Below, piece after piece: positions 8,879 to 16,546 of a stretch of 64,000 nt of DNA (positions within the stretch are counted from its first letter, which is position 1; every line of letters begins with the position of its first letter). Origin of the DNA: JAJCYL01 sp040222875. GTDB lineage: Bacteria; Bacteroidota; Bacteroidia; Cytophagales; Cyclobacteriaceae. Below the pieces are notes generated by a model, which searched no databases, was not told the DNA's origin, and worked only from the letters and a program-made list of their open reading frames with translations. Both the position numbers and the translations under genes were made by a program. Where the stretch lies: positions 186,001 through 250,000 of the forward strand of contig JAVKCG010000027.1 in NCBI GenBank assembly GCA_040222875.1, read 5' to 3'.

Positions 8879-9730
8879 CTATGCAACCAAAAGGTCGCTC
8901 TCAATCGCAGCAATAACATCTTTATTCCAAAGCATTCTGTAATGGCCTATTTTCTCAAAAGTGGTCAACTTAGCATTTTTAGTATTTGCGTACACGTTTA
9001 AAGAATTATTATATGGTATCACTTTGTCAAACTGATCATGTATTAAGCCCAGTGAGCTATATCGAATTTTTGGGGCCAACCTTTGCACAGAAACCAATTC
9101 CAGGTTTTCATCTATGAGCTTTTGTGCTCTAATAAGTAGGTTTCTATAAGCAGAATCATTAAGCCCTATGATACCCTTAAAGTCATTGAATATATCAAGC
9201 ACCTTATCAGGTGTTGTAAGCATTACTATTTTTTTTACACTAATATCAGAATTAGCCAACGAATAAGCTGTCACAATGGAACCAAACGAGTGTGAGATAA
9301 TTGAGGGAACTCCAGAGTAACGAAAATACCCCAAAACCGAGAGTAAAGCTTTTTTACAAGTTACAAGGTTAGCCTTGCTCTGTTTTGAAAAGCCATGTGC
9401 CGGTAGGTCAAATCCAATCACCCTAAATCCCTGATGAGCCAATGACGTCGCAATTGCCGCCATGCTTCCAACATTCGATTCCCAGCCATGTACTAAAACA
9501 ACAATACTGCCCTGCTTTGGTCCAAGTTCATAGCATTGTATAGGTTCATGTTGACCATAAATCTTAAACTTCGTGGCATTATCTATAAATGATTGCTCCA
9601 GCGGTCTTACTAATTTTGTTTGTGGCTTCTGAAATAAGTTAAAGGCTATTTGTGCTGCAAGTTTTGGGGCAACTAGTGAAAGTATCCCAAAGAATTTCCT
9701 GACTAAGATTAAATAAACTTTCATATTCAA
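8879..9730 (-). CDS. Alpha/beta hydrolase
   Basis: A 283-residue alpha/beta-hydrolase fold protein. The oxyanion-hole region VVLVHGWESN, the strand VIGFDLPAHGFS and the nucleophile elbow SIISHSFGSIV are visible, with Ser as nucleophile in SHSFG instead of the usual GxSxG. A likely acid lies near LIHDQFDKVIPY and a His near KIGHYRML. The N-terminus has a hydrophobic stretch but no clear signal peptide. A perfect palindrome at 9748-9769 precedes the start and matches one in front of the upstream TetR gene, so the hydrolase is probably repressed by that regulator. The substrate may be a lipophilic ester; this is inference. Confidence 0.85.
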   Translation of the reverse strand: MNMKVYLILVRKFFGILSLVAPKLAAQIAFNLFQKPQTKLVRPLEQSFIDNATKFKIYGQHEPIQCYELGPKQGSIVVLVHGWESNVGSMAAIATSLAHQGFRVIGFDLPAHGFSKQSKANLVTCKKALLSVLGYFRYSGVPSIISHSFGSIVTAYSLANSDISVKKIVMLTTPDKVLDIFNDFKGIIGLNDSAYRNLLIRAQKLIDENLELVSVQRLAPKIRYSSLGLIHDQFDKVIPYNNSLNVYANTKNAKLTTFEKIGHYRMLWNKDVIAAIESDLLVA

Positions 9731-9747
9731 TTTGTTGTAATATTATA

Positions 9748-9769
9748 TAATATACCAAGTGGTATATTA
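9748..9769. promoter_or_regulatory. TetR-type operator upstream of the alpha/beta hydrolase
   Basis: A perfect inverted repeat taatatacc-aagt-ggtatatta (9-bp arms, 4-nt spacer) lies 18 bp upstream of the hydrolase start. Its core tatacc-N4-ggtata is repeated at 10400-10415 in front of the TetR gene. The shared palindrome makes these two sites the likely operators of that TetR protein. Confidence 0.75.
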
Positions 9770-9783
9770 TAGGATAAATTTTT

Positions 9784-10377
9784 TTATAAACTCATTTCTT
9801 TAATCACCGACTCATCTAAATAATCCATCATAGATTCGATAAAGGCCGGATCTTTCAAAGTAAATCCCATATAAATACACCCCTCAATCATGCTCATGAA
9901 AAGACCTGCATATTTTGCCGCATCCAAAGATGGTTTCAATTCATTGTTATCAATCCCACCCTGGATTAGGTTAGTCAAATTCCTTAGAAGTTTCCTGTTG
10001 ACGTCCTTCACTCTATTAAACAATTGCTCATGCTGATGGTTGGCATCGACACCCACATTCAGTAGAGGGCAACCGCCTAAATCATGTGTTAAAACAGGAT
10101 AGATTCTGTAAAATCGAGTCATCGCTTTTAGCTTTCCAATCACACTGCGCTCTTTATCAACTTCTTTAGTCAGTAAATTGAACACCCGGTGTACATTATG
10201 ATTAAAGGCTTTCAATGCGAGTTCTTCTTTGTTCTCAAAATTTCCATAAATAGCCCCTTTGGTTAGTCCAGTTGCCTTGGTGAGGGCCGACATGCTTGTG
10301 CCATTATAGCCGGATTTGTTAAAAATCGGGGCTACAGTTTCGATGATATATCTCGATGTTTCTTCGGCCTTAGACAT
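9784..10377 (-). CDS. TetR/AcrR family transcriptional repressor
   Basis: A TetR-family protein of about 197 residues counted from the ATG at 10377 (MSKAEETSRYIIE). An upstream in-frame ATG at 10425 would add 16 hydrophobic residues and would lie over the operator, so the shorter form is preferred. The DNA-binding domain shows GYNGTSMSALTKATGLTKGA and YGNFENKEEL, the classic TetR helix-turn-helix. The C-terminal ligand domain is unassigned. It lies upstream of, and in the same direction as, the alpha/beta hydrolase gene, and both carry the same palindromic site, so autoregulation and control of the hydrolase are expected. Confidence 0.92.
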   Translation of the reverse strand: MSKAEETSRYIIETVAPIFNKSGYNGTSMSALTKATGLTKGAIYGNFENKEELALKAFNHNVHRVFNLLTKEVDKERSVIGKLKAMTRFYRIYPVLTHDLGGCPLLNVGVDANHQHEQLFNRVKDVNRKLLRNLTNLIQGGIDNNELKPSLDAAKYAGLFMSMIEGCIYMGFTLKDPAFIESMMDYLDESVIKEMSL

Positions 10378-10399
10378 TTCAATCACAAATATATAAAAA

Positions 10400-10415
10400 T
10401 ATACCAAACGGTATA
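10400..10415. promoter_or_regulatory. TetR-type operator upstream of the tetR gene
   Basis: The perfect palindrome tatacc-aaac-ggtata (6-bp arms, 4-nt spacer) lies 22 bp upstream of the TetR start at 10377. It shares both arms with the site at 9748-9769 and differs only in the spacer. It lies between the divergent tetR and CBS genes and could affect both. Confidence 0.75.
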
Positions 10416-10481
10416 ATATAATCATAGTTGCCTAAAATCAAGAAATTGACTATATTATCTATTCACAAAAATCCTACTATC

Positions 10482-10943
10482 ATGGTTATGAGCTACAAAG
10501 GGGCAGCAATTGCCAAAGAACCGGATTCCAAAGCACAGGCTGTAGCTGTAGCCGATTGGATGTCTACCCGGTTAATTACATTTAGTCCGGATCAACCTAT
10601 TCATGAAGTAATTGATGAACTTCTTAAAAATAAAATTTCGGGTGGCCCGGTAATCGACCAGGAAGGCCATTTATGCGGTGTTGTTTCAGAGGGTGATTGC
10701 CTTAAAGAATTGATCAAAGGGAAATACAACAACTCTCCACAAATGTCAGGAACTGTGTCTGAACACATGGCCACTAATGTTGTAACCATTGAACCAACAG
10801 TTAATATTTTCGAAGCTGCTAACCGATTTCTCACCCTAAGGCTCAGAAGGCTGCCGGTGGTTCAATATGGTAAGTTAATTGGTCAAATAAGCCAACGGGA
10901 CATCATGCGGGCGGTACAAAGTATGCGGAGTTCTACCTGGTAA
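10482..10943 (+). CDS. CBS domain-containing protein
   Basis: A soluble protein with two CBS domains, about 153 residues from the ATG at 10482 (MVMSYKGAAIAKEP). An upstream in-frame ATG at 10428 is less likely, because the extra residues show no conservation-like features and it lies close to the tetR operator. CBS1 covers VADWMSTRLITFSPDQPIHE to VVSEGDCLKEL, and CBS2 covers VSEHMATNVVTIEP to QISQRDIMRAV. Such stand-alone pairs bind adenine nucleotides and act as energy sensors or partners of other enzymes; the partner is unknown. It is divergent from the TetR gene and convergent with the desaturase gene (15-bp gap). Confidence 0.88.
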   Translation: MVMSYKGAAIAKEPDSKAQAVAVADWMSTRLITFSPDQPIHEVIDELLKNKISGGPVIDQEGHLCGVVSEGDCLKELIKGKYNNSPQMSGTVSEHMATNVVTIEPTVNIFEAANRFLTLRLRRLPVVQYGKLIGQISQRDIMRAVQSMRSSTW

Positions 10944-10958
10944 AAGAATAATCTCTGG

Positions 10959-12050
10959 CTAAGCTGCTACTCTTTGAGGCTTGTACTTACCAAAATATTT
11001 CAACGTAGTATAATGTGACCTGACAGCTTCAAAGAACGTCATGTGTTCGTTATATACCAGTCCCCTTTCCTCAACTACCTCTTTCACAATTTTAGAAATC
11101 TGTTTGTAATGTATATGGCATACGTTTGGAAACAGGTGGTGCTCAATTTGAAAATTCAACCCACCTAAAAACCAATTTGCCAACCAATTTTTTCTCGCAA
11201 AATTAGAAGTTGTTTTGATCTGATGCGCAGCCCATGAATCCAATGATGGATTTGCGTCACCATCTTCATGGCTTGTTTCTTCAACCACATGCGCCAATTG
11301 AAAAGTAACGCTTAAAGTGAAGCCTGCAACGAAATGGATAGTGATGAACCCTACAAAAATATGCCATGCAGCTATGTCCAGAATCATCACAGGAACAACA
11401 ACTAAATAGATATAATAAATAATCTTAGATATTGTCAGAATTGCCAGTTCTTTACCAAAACTTGCTCTATGTATATGTTTCTGCTCATTATATAAATGGC
11501 CAAACTGCTTAAAATCTTTAATCGTTACCCAACTGAGCGTACCCAGCATATACAAAAACCATGAATAAATATGTTGGTACTTATGAAACCATTTGATATC
11601 AGAAAATGGTGATAACCTTATTACGTCGCCGTTACTCAAATCTTCATCATGACCATAGATATTGGTGAAGGTATGATGCTTAACATTATGCTGAATTTTC
11701 CAGTTGAATTTGTTACCTCCAATTAAATTTATTGCATACCCAATAAAGTTGTTTATAAAAGGCTTGGATGAGTATGAGCCGTGGTTGGCGTCATGCATCA
11801 CACACATGCCTATTCCTGCAACTGCCAGGCCCATCGGAATTGTCAGCGCCCACATTGCAAGCAGAGATAAATCAGTCGTTAAAATGAGCAAGTATGGAAC
11901 GAAATAAAGAGTCAGCAACGACAAGGTTTTAAAAACCATTTGAAAATTGGCATGCTGTGATATTCCGTTAGAGTCGAAATACTCGTTCACCCTCTTTCGA
12001 AGATCGTTAAGCAAACCTACATTGTCTTGCTGAAATTTTAATGTGCTCAT
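10959..12050 (-). CDS. Membrane fatty acid desaturase (acyl-CoA/front-end type)
   Basis: A desaturase of about 363 residues. Three histidine boxes are complete: HDANHG, HNVKHH and QIEHH, the last being typical of delta-6-like front-end and linoleoyl-CoA desaturases. At least four hydrophobic membrane segments surround them. No N-terminal cytochrome b5 domain is present. The preferred start is the ATG at 12050 (MSTLKFQQDNVGLLNDLRKR), which matches the usual family beginning; an upstream ATG at 12125 would add 25 poorly related residues. It introduces a cis double bond into membrane fatty acids with a di-iron centre, probably to adjust fluidity. The Rieske oxygenase gene starts divergently nearby and could share regulation. 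Confidence 0.9.
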   Translation of the reverse strand: MSTLKFQQDNVGLLNDLRKRVNEYFDSNGISQHANFQMVFKTLSLLTLYFVPYLLILTTDLSLLAMWALTIPMGLAVAGIGMCVMHDANHGSYSSKPFINNFIGYAINLIGGNKFNWKIQHNVKHHTFTNIYGHDEDLSNGDVIRLSPFSDIKWFHKYQHIYSWFLYMLGTLSWVTIKDFKQFGHLYNEQKHIHRASFGKELAILTISKIIYYIYLVVVPVMILDIAAWHIFVGFITIHFVAGFTLSVTFQLAHVVEETSHEDGDANPSLDSWAAHQIKTTSNFARKNWLANWFLGGLNFQIEHHLFPNVCHIHYKQISKIVKEVVEERGLVYNEHMTFFEAVRSHYTTLKYFGKYKPQRVAA

Positions 12051-12231
12051 ATATGTGCTGTGGGTTGAGAAGTGCTGTATAACACTATTGTAGAAACTTA
12101 AAGGTAATGACTTAGCGGCTCTCAAGGGCTATGCAGGCGCTAAATTTTGAGTTTTGATCTCAAATTAGCTAGGATATCATTGTCAAATAAGCAGTTTTGA
12201 AGCAACATTATACCCAAGTAAGTCAGTACAT

Positions 12232-13296
12232 ATGAAAAAAGAAATACAAAAAGCTGAAACCCTCAACACCTCTTTTTATCAAAAACCTGAACATTTTGAA
12301 TCCTCAAAAGAATCGATTTTCTCAAAATCGTGGCAATTAATTGGGCACGAAGGCATAATGGATGATTTATCTGTGTACCCATTCCGATTCATAGATGGAA
12401 TGCTTGATGAACCTTTGATCCTTACGAAAAACAACGATAAGCTTTTATGCATGAGCAATGTTTGTACTCATCGTGGCAACCTTTTGGCGCCTCAATCCAA
12501 GCATGTCCAGAAGTTAGTATGCAACTACCACGGAAGGAGGTTCGGTCTTGATGGGAAGTTTGAATATATGCCAGAATTTGAAGGTGTTGAAGGATTCCCC
12601 AGGGAGTGTGATAATCTGAAAAACCTCCCGCTTTACCAATGGGGACCATTTCTTTTTACTTCCATTGAACCAGTTTTTGATTTTGTTAATATTATTGAAT
12701 CACTTAATAACCGAATTGGTTTTCTGGATTTACATGCCTTGAAAGAACGGCAAGACCTTTCAAAAAATTACTCAGTTAAAGCCCACTGGGCACTCTATTG
12801 CGATAATTACCTGGAGGGCTTCCACATTCCGTTTGTCCATACGGGTCTCAATGAAGTCGTGGATTATTCCGAATATGAATCGGTTCTTTATGACTATTGT
12901 AACCTCCAAATCGGATATGGAAAAAATGAAACTGAATGTTTCGATTTGCCTTCAGACCATCCAGACTTTGGTAAGCAAGTGGCAGCCTATTACTACTGGA
13001 TTTTTCCTAATATGATGTTTAACTTTTATCCGTGGGGTTTATCAATAAATGTTGTTGAGCCCATTAATCTGGAGAACACCAGAATCAGATACTACACATT
13101 TGTTTTAGATGAAGGGCGATTTGAAGGGAGTGCAGGGGCTGATTTAAACAAGGTAGAGTTAGAAGATGAAGAAATCGTTGAGAACGTACAACATGGAATA
13201 AAATCAAGGTTTTATCAAACTGGACGGTTTTCGCCAAAAATGGAAAAGGGAGTACATCATTTCCATCAACTGATAAGTGAGTTCATGCCGATTTAG
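12232..13296 (+). CDS. Rieske 2Fe-2S aromatic-ring-hydroxylating oxygenase, alpha subunit
   Basis: A 354-residue Rieske non-heme iron oxygenase. The Rieske cluster ligands are visible as Cys78 and His80 in CTHRG and Cys97 and His100 in CNYHG. The mononuclear iron site is in DNYLEGFHIPFVH, with the expected Asp bridge and two His. The C-terminal part has the START/SRPBCC catalytic fold (NFYPWGLSINVVEP). Subgroup members include choline/carnitine and other small-molecule monooxygenases, so the name 'aromatic' should not be taken literally. No reductase or beta-subunit gene lies adjacent, so electrons must come from a reductase encoded elsewhere. Confidence 0.88.
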   Translation: MKKEIQKAETLNTSFYQKPEHFESSKESIFSKSWQLIGHEGIMDDLSVYPFRFIDGMLDEPLILTKNNDKLLCMSNVCTHRGNLLAPQSKHVQKLVCNYHGRRFGLDGKFEYMPEFEGVEGFPRECDNLKNLPLYQWGPFLFTSIEPVFDFVNIIESLNNRIGFLDLHALKERQDLSKNYSVKAHWALYCDNYLEGFHIPFVHTGLNEVVDYSEYESVLYDYCNLQIGYGKNETECFDLPSDHPDFGKQVAAYYYWIFPNMMFNFYPWGLSINVVEPINLENTRIRYYTFVLDEGRFEGSAGADLNKVELEDEEIVENVQHGIKSRFYQTGRFSPKMEKGVHHFHQLISEFMPI

Positions 13297-13360
13297 GTTT
13301 TTAAGTAGGATAAGTGTTTAGGTAAAATATGTTTTATGTTTAAACCGTACTAGATTTTAA

Positions 13361-14026
13361 ATGTTGAAAAGTTTAAATGTTCGGAATGTTTTGGGGTTGT
13401 CATGCATAGTATGCTTGTGCTCCCTTTTGATGGACGGAGCTCAGGCGCAGGATTTTAAAAAGAAGCAAAAATGGTTTCAAGGGCCCGGTAAGGTAAAAAC
13501 ACTGGAAGGCAAAACACTTGAGGGACACATCTATTATAGCTTTCAATATCAGATCGTACAGGTAATTATTAATGAGAAATCTGTCGGGTTTAAAAGTAAA
13601 GATGTAGCCTATTTCGAATATTTTGATGAAGGTTTTGAAAAGAACCGGAAGTTCTACACTATTCCGTATGATCGTGATGCCAATGGCAAAAGTGAACCGA
13701 TCTTCTTTGAGGTAATCAAGGAGCTGGCGGATGTTGCACTGGTAAAAACACAAGTCTATCTCAACTTTGACCTAATGACGGGGAACTCCGAAAGGCTGAC
13801 TGAAACACTCTATTTTGCTGATAGCAAGGGCAATATCAAACCTTATGTTGAAATAGTGCACAAACTAGGCGGTGCAGCACATCGTCAAATTGATCCGAAT
13901 GGAATCCGATTTGTAACGAAATCAAAATATTACCGGGTTGCTGGCTATATTAAGGATGAAAAACTCAATGAGAAAAAGGAGGAAGACATTGTCAAAATCC
14001 TTGAGTACTATGAGAAAATCCGATAG
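13361..14026 (+). CDS. Secreted protein of unknown function
   Basis: A 221-residue protein with a signal peptide ending near DGAQAQ. The mature part is rich in Lys, Tyr and Phe and looks like beta strands, for example GKVKTLEGKTLEGHIYYSF. No domain is recognised and no catalytic motif is visible. It is the first gene of a short plus-strand pair: the next secreted protein starts 3 bp after its stop, so they are probably translated together. A role in the envelope is a guess based only on the signal peptide. Confidence 0.75.
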   Translation: MLKSLNVRNVLGLSCIVCLCSLLMDGAQAQDFKKKQKWFQGPGKVKTLEGKTLEGHIYYSFQYQIVQVIINEKSVGFKSKDVAYFEYFDEGFEKNRKFYTIPYDRDANGKSEPIFFEVIKELADVALVKTQVYLNFDLMTGNSERLTETLYFADSKGNIKPYVEIVHKLGGAAHRQIDPNGIRFVTKSKYYRVAGYIKDEKLNEKKEEDIVKILEYYEKIR

Positions 14027-14029
14027 CTA

Positions 14030-14473
14030 ATGAAAACCATATTTGTCCTTCTACCAGTGCTACTCATCTTTTCAATAAGCTCTTCAGCACAATCTGAAGA
14101 AGAAAAAGTAAAACAAACACTTATAGACATGTGGGCGGCTATTGAGGCTGAAGACATTGAAAAATATGCCTCATTTATTCACGATGATTTTACTGCATTT
14201 GGTGAGTATGACACGTATCTGACTGAAGGCAAAGATCTGGAAATCGCCGGGGTAACGGATTGGATATCAAGATATGATGATATCAAAACCAATATGCATC
14301 AACCGCAGGTAACCATTAATGGTGAAGTAGCCTGGATAATTTACTACTGGACGGATTCCAGCATCTCAGCTGAAGGAACCCGATCAACATCTCGAGGAAA
14401 ATCAACTCGGATATTTGTTAAGGAAAATGGTGAATGGCTTTGCATCCATGGGCATTACACCGCTGTTCCTTAG
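14030..14473 (+). CDS. Secreted SnoaL/DUF4440-like (NTF2-fold) protein
   Basis: A 147-residue protein with a signal peptide ending SSSAQ. The mature domain resembles the NTF2/SnoaL fold of DUF4440 proteins: the helix EEKVKQTLIDMWAAIEAEDI, then YASFIHDDFTAFG and the C-terminal strand pair TRIFVKENGEWLCIHGHYT. These small cone-shaped domains bind small molecules or act as simple lyases or isomerases; nothing here identifies a substrate. It follows the preceding secreted protein by 3 bp. A fragment of a related NTF2-fold protein is present at 34160-34326. Confidence 0.75.
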   Translation: MKTIFVLLPVLLIFSISSSAQSEEEKVKQTLIDMWAAIEAEDIEKYASFIHDDFTAFGEYDTYLTEGKDLEIAGVTDWISRYDDIKTNMHQPQVTINGEVAWIIYYWTDSSISAEGTRSTSRGKSTRIFVKENGEWLCIHGHYTAVP

Positions 14474-14550
14474 CAAAAATTGCACTTTCAACTTTTGGTG
14501 CTTGCCCCAGTTCATCACATATTTGAACTGCCTCATTTAGCTTAAATTAT

Positions 14551-15303
14551 ATGCAACTTCACTCACTTGAAGAAAGCCAGGAGTACAAAAATCTTCAGAT
14601 AGAAATGATTGCTATGCAGCGTTGGGTTTATGACACCAACCAACGCATTGCCATACTCTTTGAAGGGAGGGACACGGCCGGGAAAGGCGGTGCTATTATG
14701 CGGTTTGTTCGCTACCTGAACCCCAGGTATTACAGGATTGTGGCCCTGCCCAAGCCAACTGAAACAGAGAAAGGACAATGGTATTTTCAGCGATATATTA
14801 AAGAGCTTCCGAATCCTGGTCAAATAGTGTTTTTTGATAGAAGCTGGTACAACAGGGCGGTTGTTGAGCCTGTAATGGGATTTTGCACACCTGAGCAATA
14901 CAAGACATTCTTGAAGCAAACTGTCGAAGTTGAGAAAATGCTCATCAACGATGGCCTCAAGCTGTTCAAGTTATGGTTTTCAATTGATCCTTCAGAGCAA
15001 ATGAAAAGGCTGGAAGAACGCAAAACCGATCCCCTAAAGAAGTGGAAACTAAGTACAGTGGACATTCAGGCTCAACAAAAGTGGGACGACTATACCAGAT
15101 ATAAGGAAAAGATGTTTGAGAAAACAAGTCTTGAAAGATGCCCCTGGATTGTGGTGAAAGGCAACGATAAAGACAAGGCCCGGATGGAAGCAATGCGCTA
15201 CGTTTTAAACCATCTGGATTACCCAGGTAAGAGCGAGACAGGGGAGCGGCTTACTCCTGATTATGACGTAGTAAATACCATGAACACAAACAGCCAATTT
15301 TAA
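14551..15303 (+). CDS. ppk2: Polyphosphate kinase 2 (PPK2)
   Basis: A 250-residue single-domain PPK2. Walker A reads GRDTAGKGG (residues 39-47), and the Walker B segment is IVFFDRSWYNRA with Asp96. The lid region with EERKTDPLKKWKLS is also typical. PPK2 enzymes transfer phosphate between polyphosphate and nucleoside di- or monophosphates; the single-domain form usually makes NTP from NDP. A further C-terminal tail of about 20 residues (GERLTPDYD onwards) is polar. The gene converges with a metallophosphatase gene and overlaps its end by 4 bp. Confidence 0.93.
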   Translation: MQLHSLEESQEYKNLQIEMIAMQRWVYDTNQRIAILFEGRDTAGKGGAIMRFVRYLNPRYYRIVALPKPTETEKGQWYFQRYIKELPNPGQIVFFDRSWYNRAVVEPVMGFCTPEQYKTFLKQTVEVEKMLINDGLKLFKLWFSIDPSEQMKRLEERKTDPLKKWKLSTVDIQAQQKWDDYTRYKEKMFEKTSLERCPWIVVKGNDKDKARMEAMRYVLNHLDYPGKSETGERLTPDYDVVNTMNTNSQF

Positions 15304-16007
15304 TTATAAAGCTTATCAACGGGGTCTGATTGGAATATCTCTTTCGTATCAACATTCATCATTGACAATCTATTGCCCCAGCCGGCACCCTGATCCATGC
15401 ACCAGACATTGCAAAATTTAAGGGGCCTGTTACCGCCATATCTTGGGATGAGTTTATGAGTTGGAGTGTGCCCAATGTATATTTCATTGTATGGTTTGGA
15501 AATTGGAAATGCAATATTTTGTTGATCGTAATGAACCGCTGCCTCGTACAAATCACGTTCCCATAGCAGGAATCTTTCTGTACTGTTTTCAATTGGTTCC
15601 CTATAGTCAAACCCTGCATGTACAAAGACTCTATTTTGGTCGTCCTTGTGATAAAGTTGGGTTTTGCTGAAATAATTGTTGAGATGTTTCTTTTTCAAAT
15701 CATCGAAAAGTGGGGATTCAGAATATTCTTTCATTGTTAGGTCCCCACCTTGTTTCCACCAGACCTCATAATCAAAAAATTTTCCCTCCAGCCACATTTT
15801 TAACCAGAGATCGTGGTTACCTAAAAGAGGTACCAGCTTTGGAATGGTTATCAGCAGATCAATACACGCAACCGTTTCAGGGTAGCGGTCACAAACATCT
15901 CCTAAAAAAATCAGGGTATCATTTTTAAAATCAAACTTACTTCGATCGATGCACTGGTCTAATGCTTTGTACGCTCCGTGAATATCCCCTAAAACGAATG
16001 TTGCCAT
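15300..16007 (-). CDS. Metallophosphoesterase (calcineurin-like, PPP/PrpE type)
   Basis: A 235-residue phosphatase. All metal-binding signatures of the serine/threonine-phosphatase-like superfamily are present: GDIHG (Asp8, His10), GDVCDR (Asp37, Asp40, Arg41), GNHD (63-66), VFVHAGF and IGHTP. This set matches bacterial PPP-type or diadenosine-tetraphosphatase-like enzymes; the substrate cannot be decided. No signal peptide, so it acts in the cytoplasm. The stop overlaps the convergent PPK2 stop by 4 bp. The phosphate theme with PPK2 may be chance, as they are on opposite strands. Confidence 0.9.
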   Translation of the reverse strand: MATFVLGDIHGAYKALDQCIDRSKFDFKNDTLIFLGDVCDRYPETVACIDLLITIPKLVPLLGNHDLWLKMWLEGKFFDYEVWWKQGGDLTMKEYSESPLFDDLKKKHLNNYFSKTQLYHKDDQNRVFVHAGFDYREPIENSTERFLLWERDLYEAAVHYDQQNIAFPISKPYNEIYIGHTPTHKLIPRYGGNRPLKFCNVWCMDQGAGWGNRLSMMNVDTKEIFQSDPVDKLYN

Positions 16008-16055
16008 GCACTGTTAAGATAACAGGAGCTGATCACATTTAATAAGAGGCAATGG

Positions 16056-16403
16056 TCAAATCCCTTCCTGCTCAAGGGCCTTCAATTCCCGAACAGCTTC
16101 ACTGCACCTTGTTTGAATAAAGTCGAAATCCTCGTTGAACCCTTCAAGAGATTTTTTTGGTAAACCATTTTCCCAATAACGAAGTTTTTCTGTAACATCG
16201 GCCATGCCTAGGGTATTACTATGAGATTTTAAAGTATGAAGGTTGCGCTTGAGAGTCTCTAAATCAGCTTTTTCGTAACTATCCTGCACCATCCGAAGGT
16301 ACATCGGAATTTCTTCGATATAGGTCGACACCATTTCTTTCAGGAAATCTTCGCCTAACTCGAAGTCTTTCAATTTTGCTAAACTGATAACTTCAAATTG
16401 CAT
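16056..16403 (-). CDS. Hpt domain protein (histidine phosphotransfer)
   Basis: A 115-residue four-helix Hpt module on its own. The phospho-acceptor is His56 in NLHTLKSHSNTLG, matching the family HxLKx pattern. It would shuttle phosphoryl groups from a hybrid kinase to a response regulator. No hybrid kinase lies nearby, so its partners are encoded elsewhere. Neighbours are the metallophosphatase (49-bp gap downstream) and an FtsX-like permease upstream on the same strand. Confidence 0.88.
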   Translation of the reverse strand: MQFEVISLAKLKDFELGEDFLKEMVSTYIEEIPMYLRMVQDSYEKADLETLKRNLHTLKSHSNTLGMADVTEKLRYWENGLPKKSLEGFNEDFDFIQTRCSEAVRELKALEQEGI

Positions 16404-16546
16404 GATTGGAAAATCAAATCACTAAGTTAAAGATATTCTTACGATAAACGTTATACGGATTCTCTAGATAGACCAAAGAAGTCTATCCTCAAAGGCAATA
16501 GATAACAGAGCAATGCAGTAAGCTCTGACCATCAATTAAATTCAGA

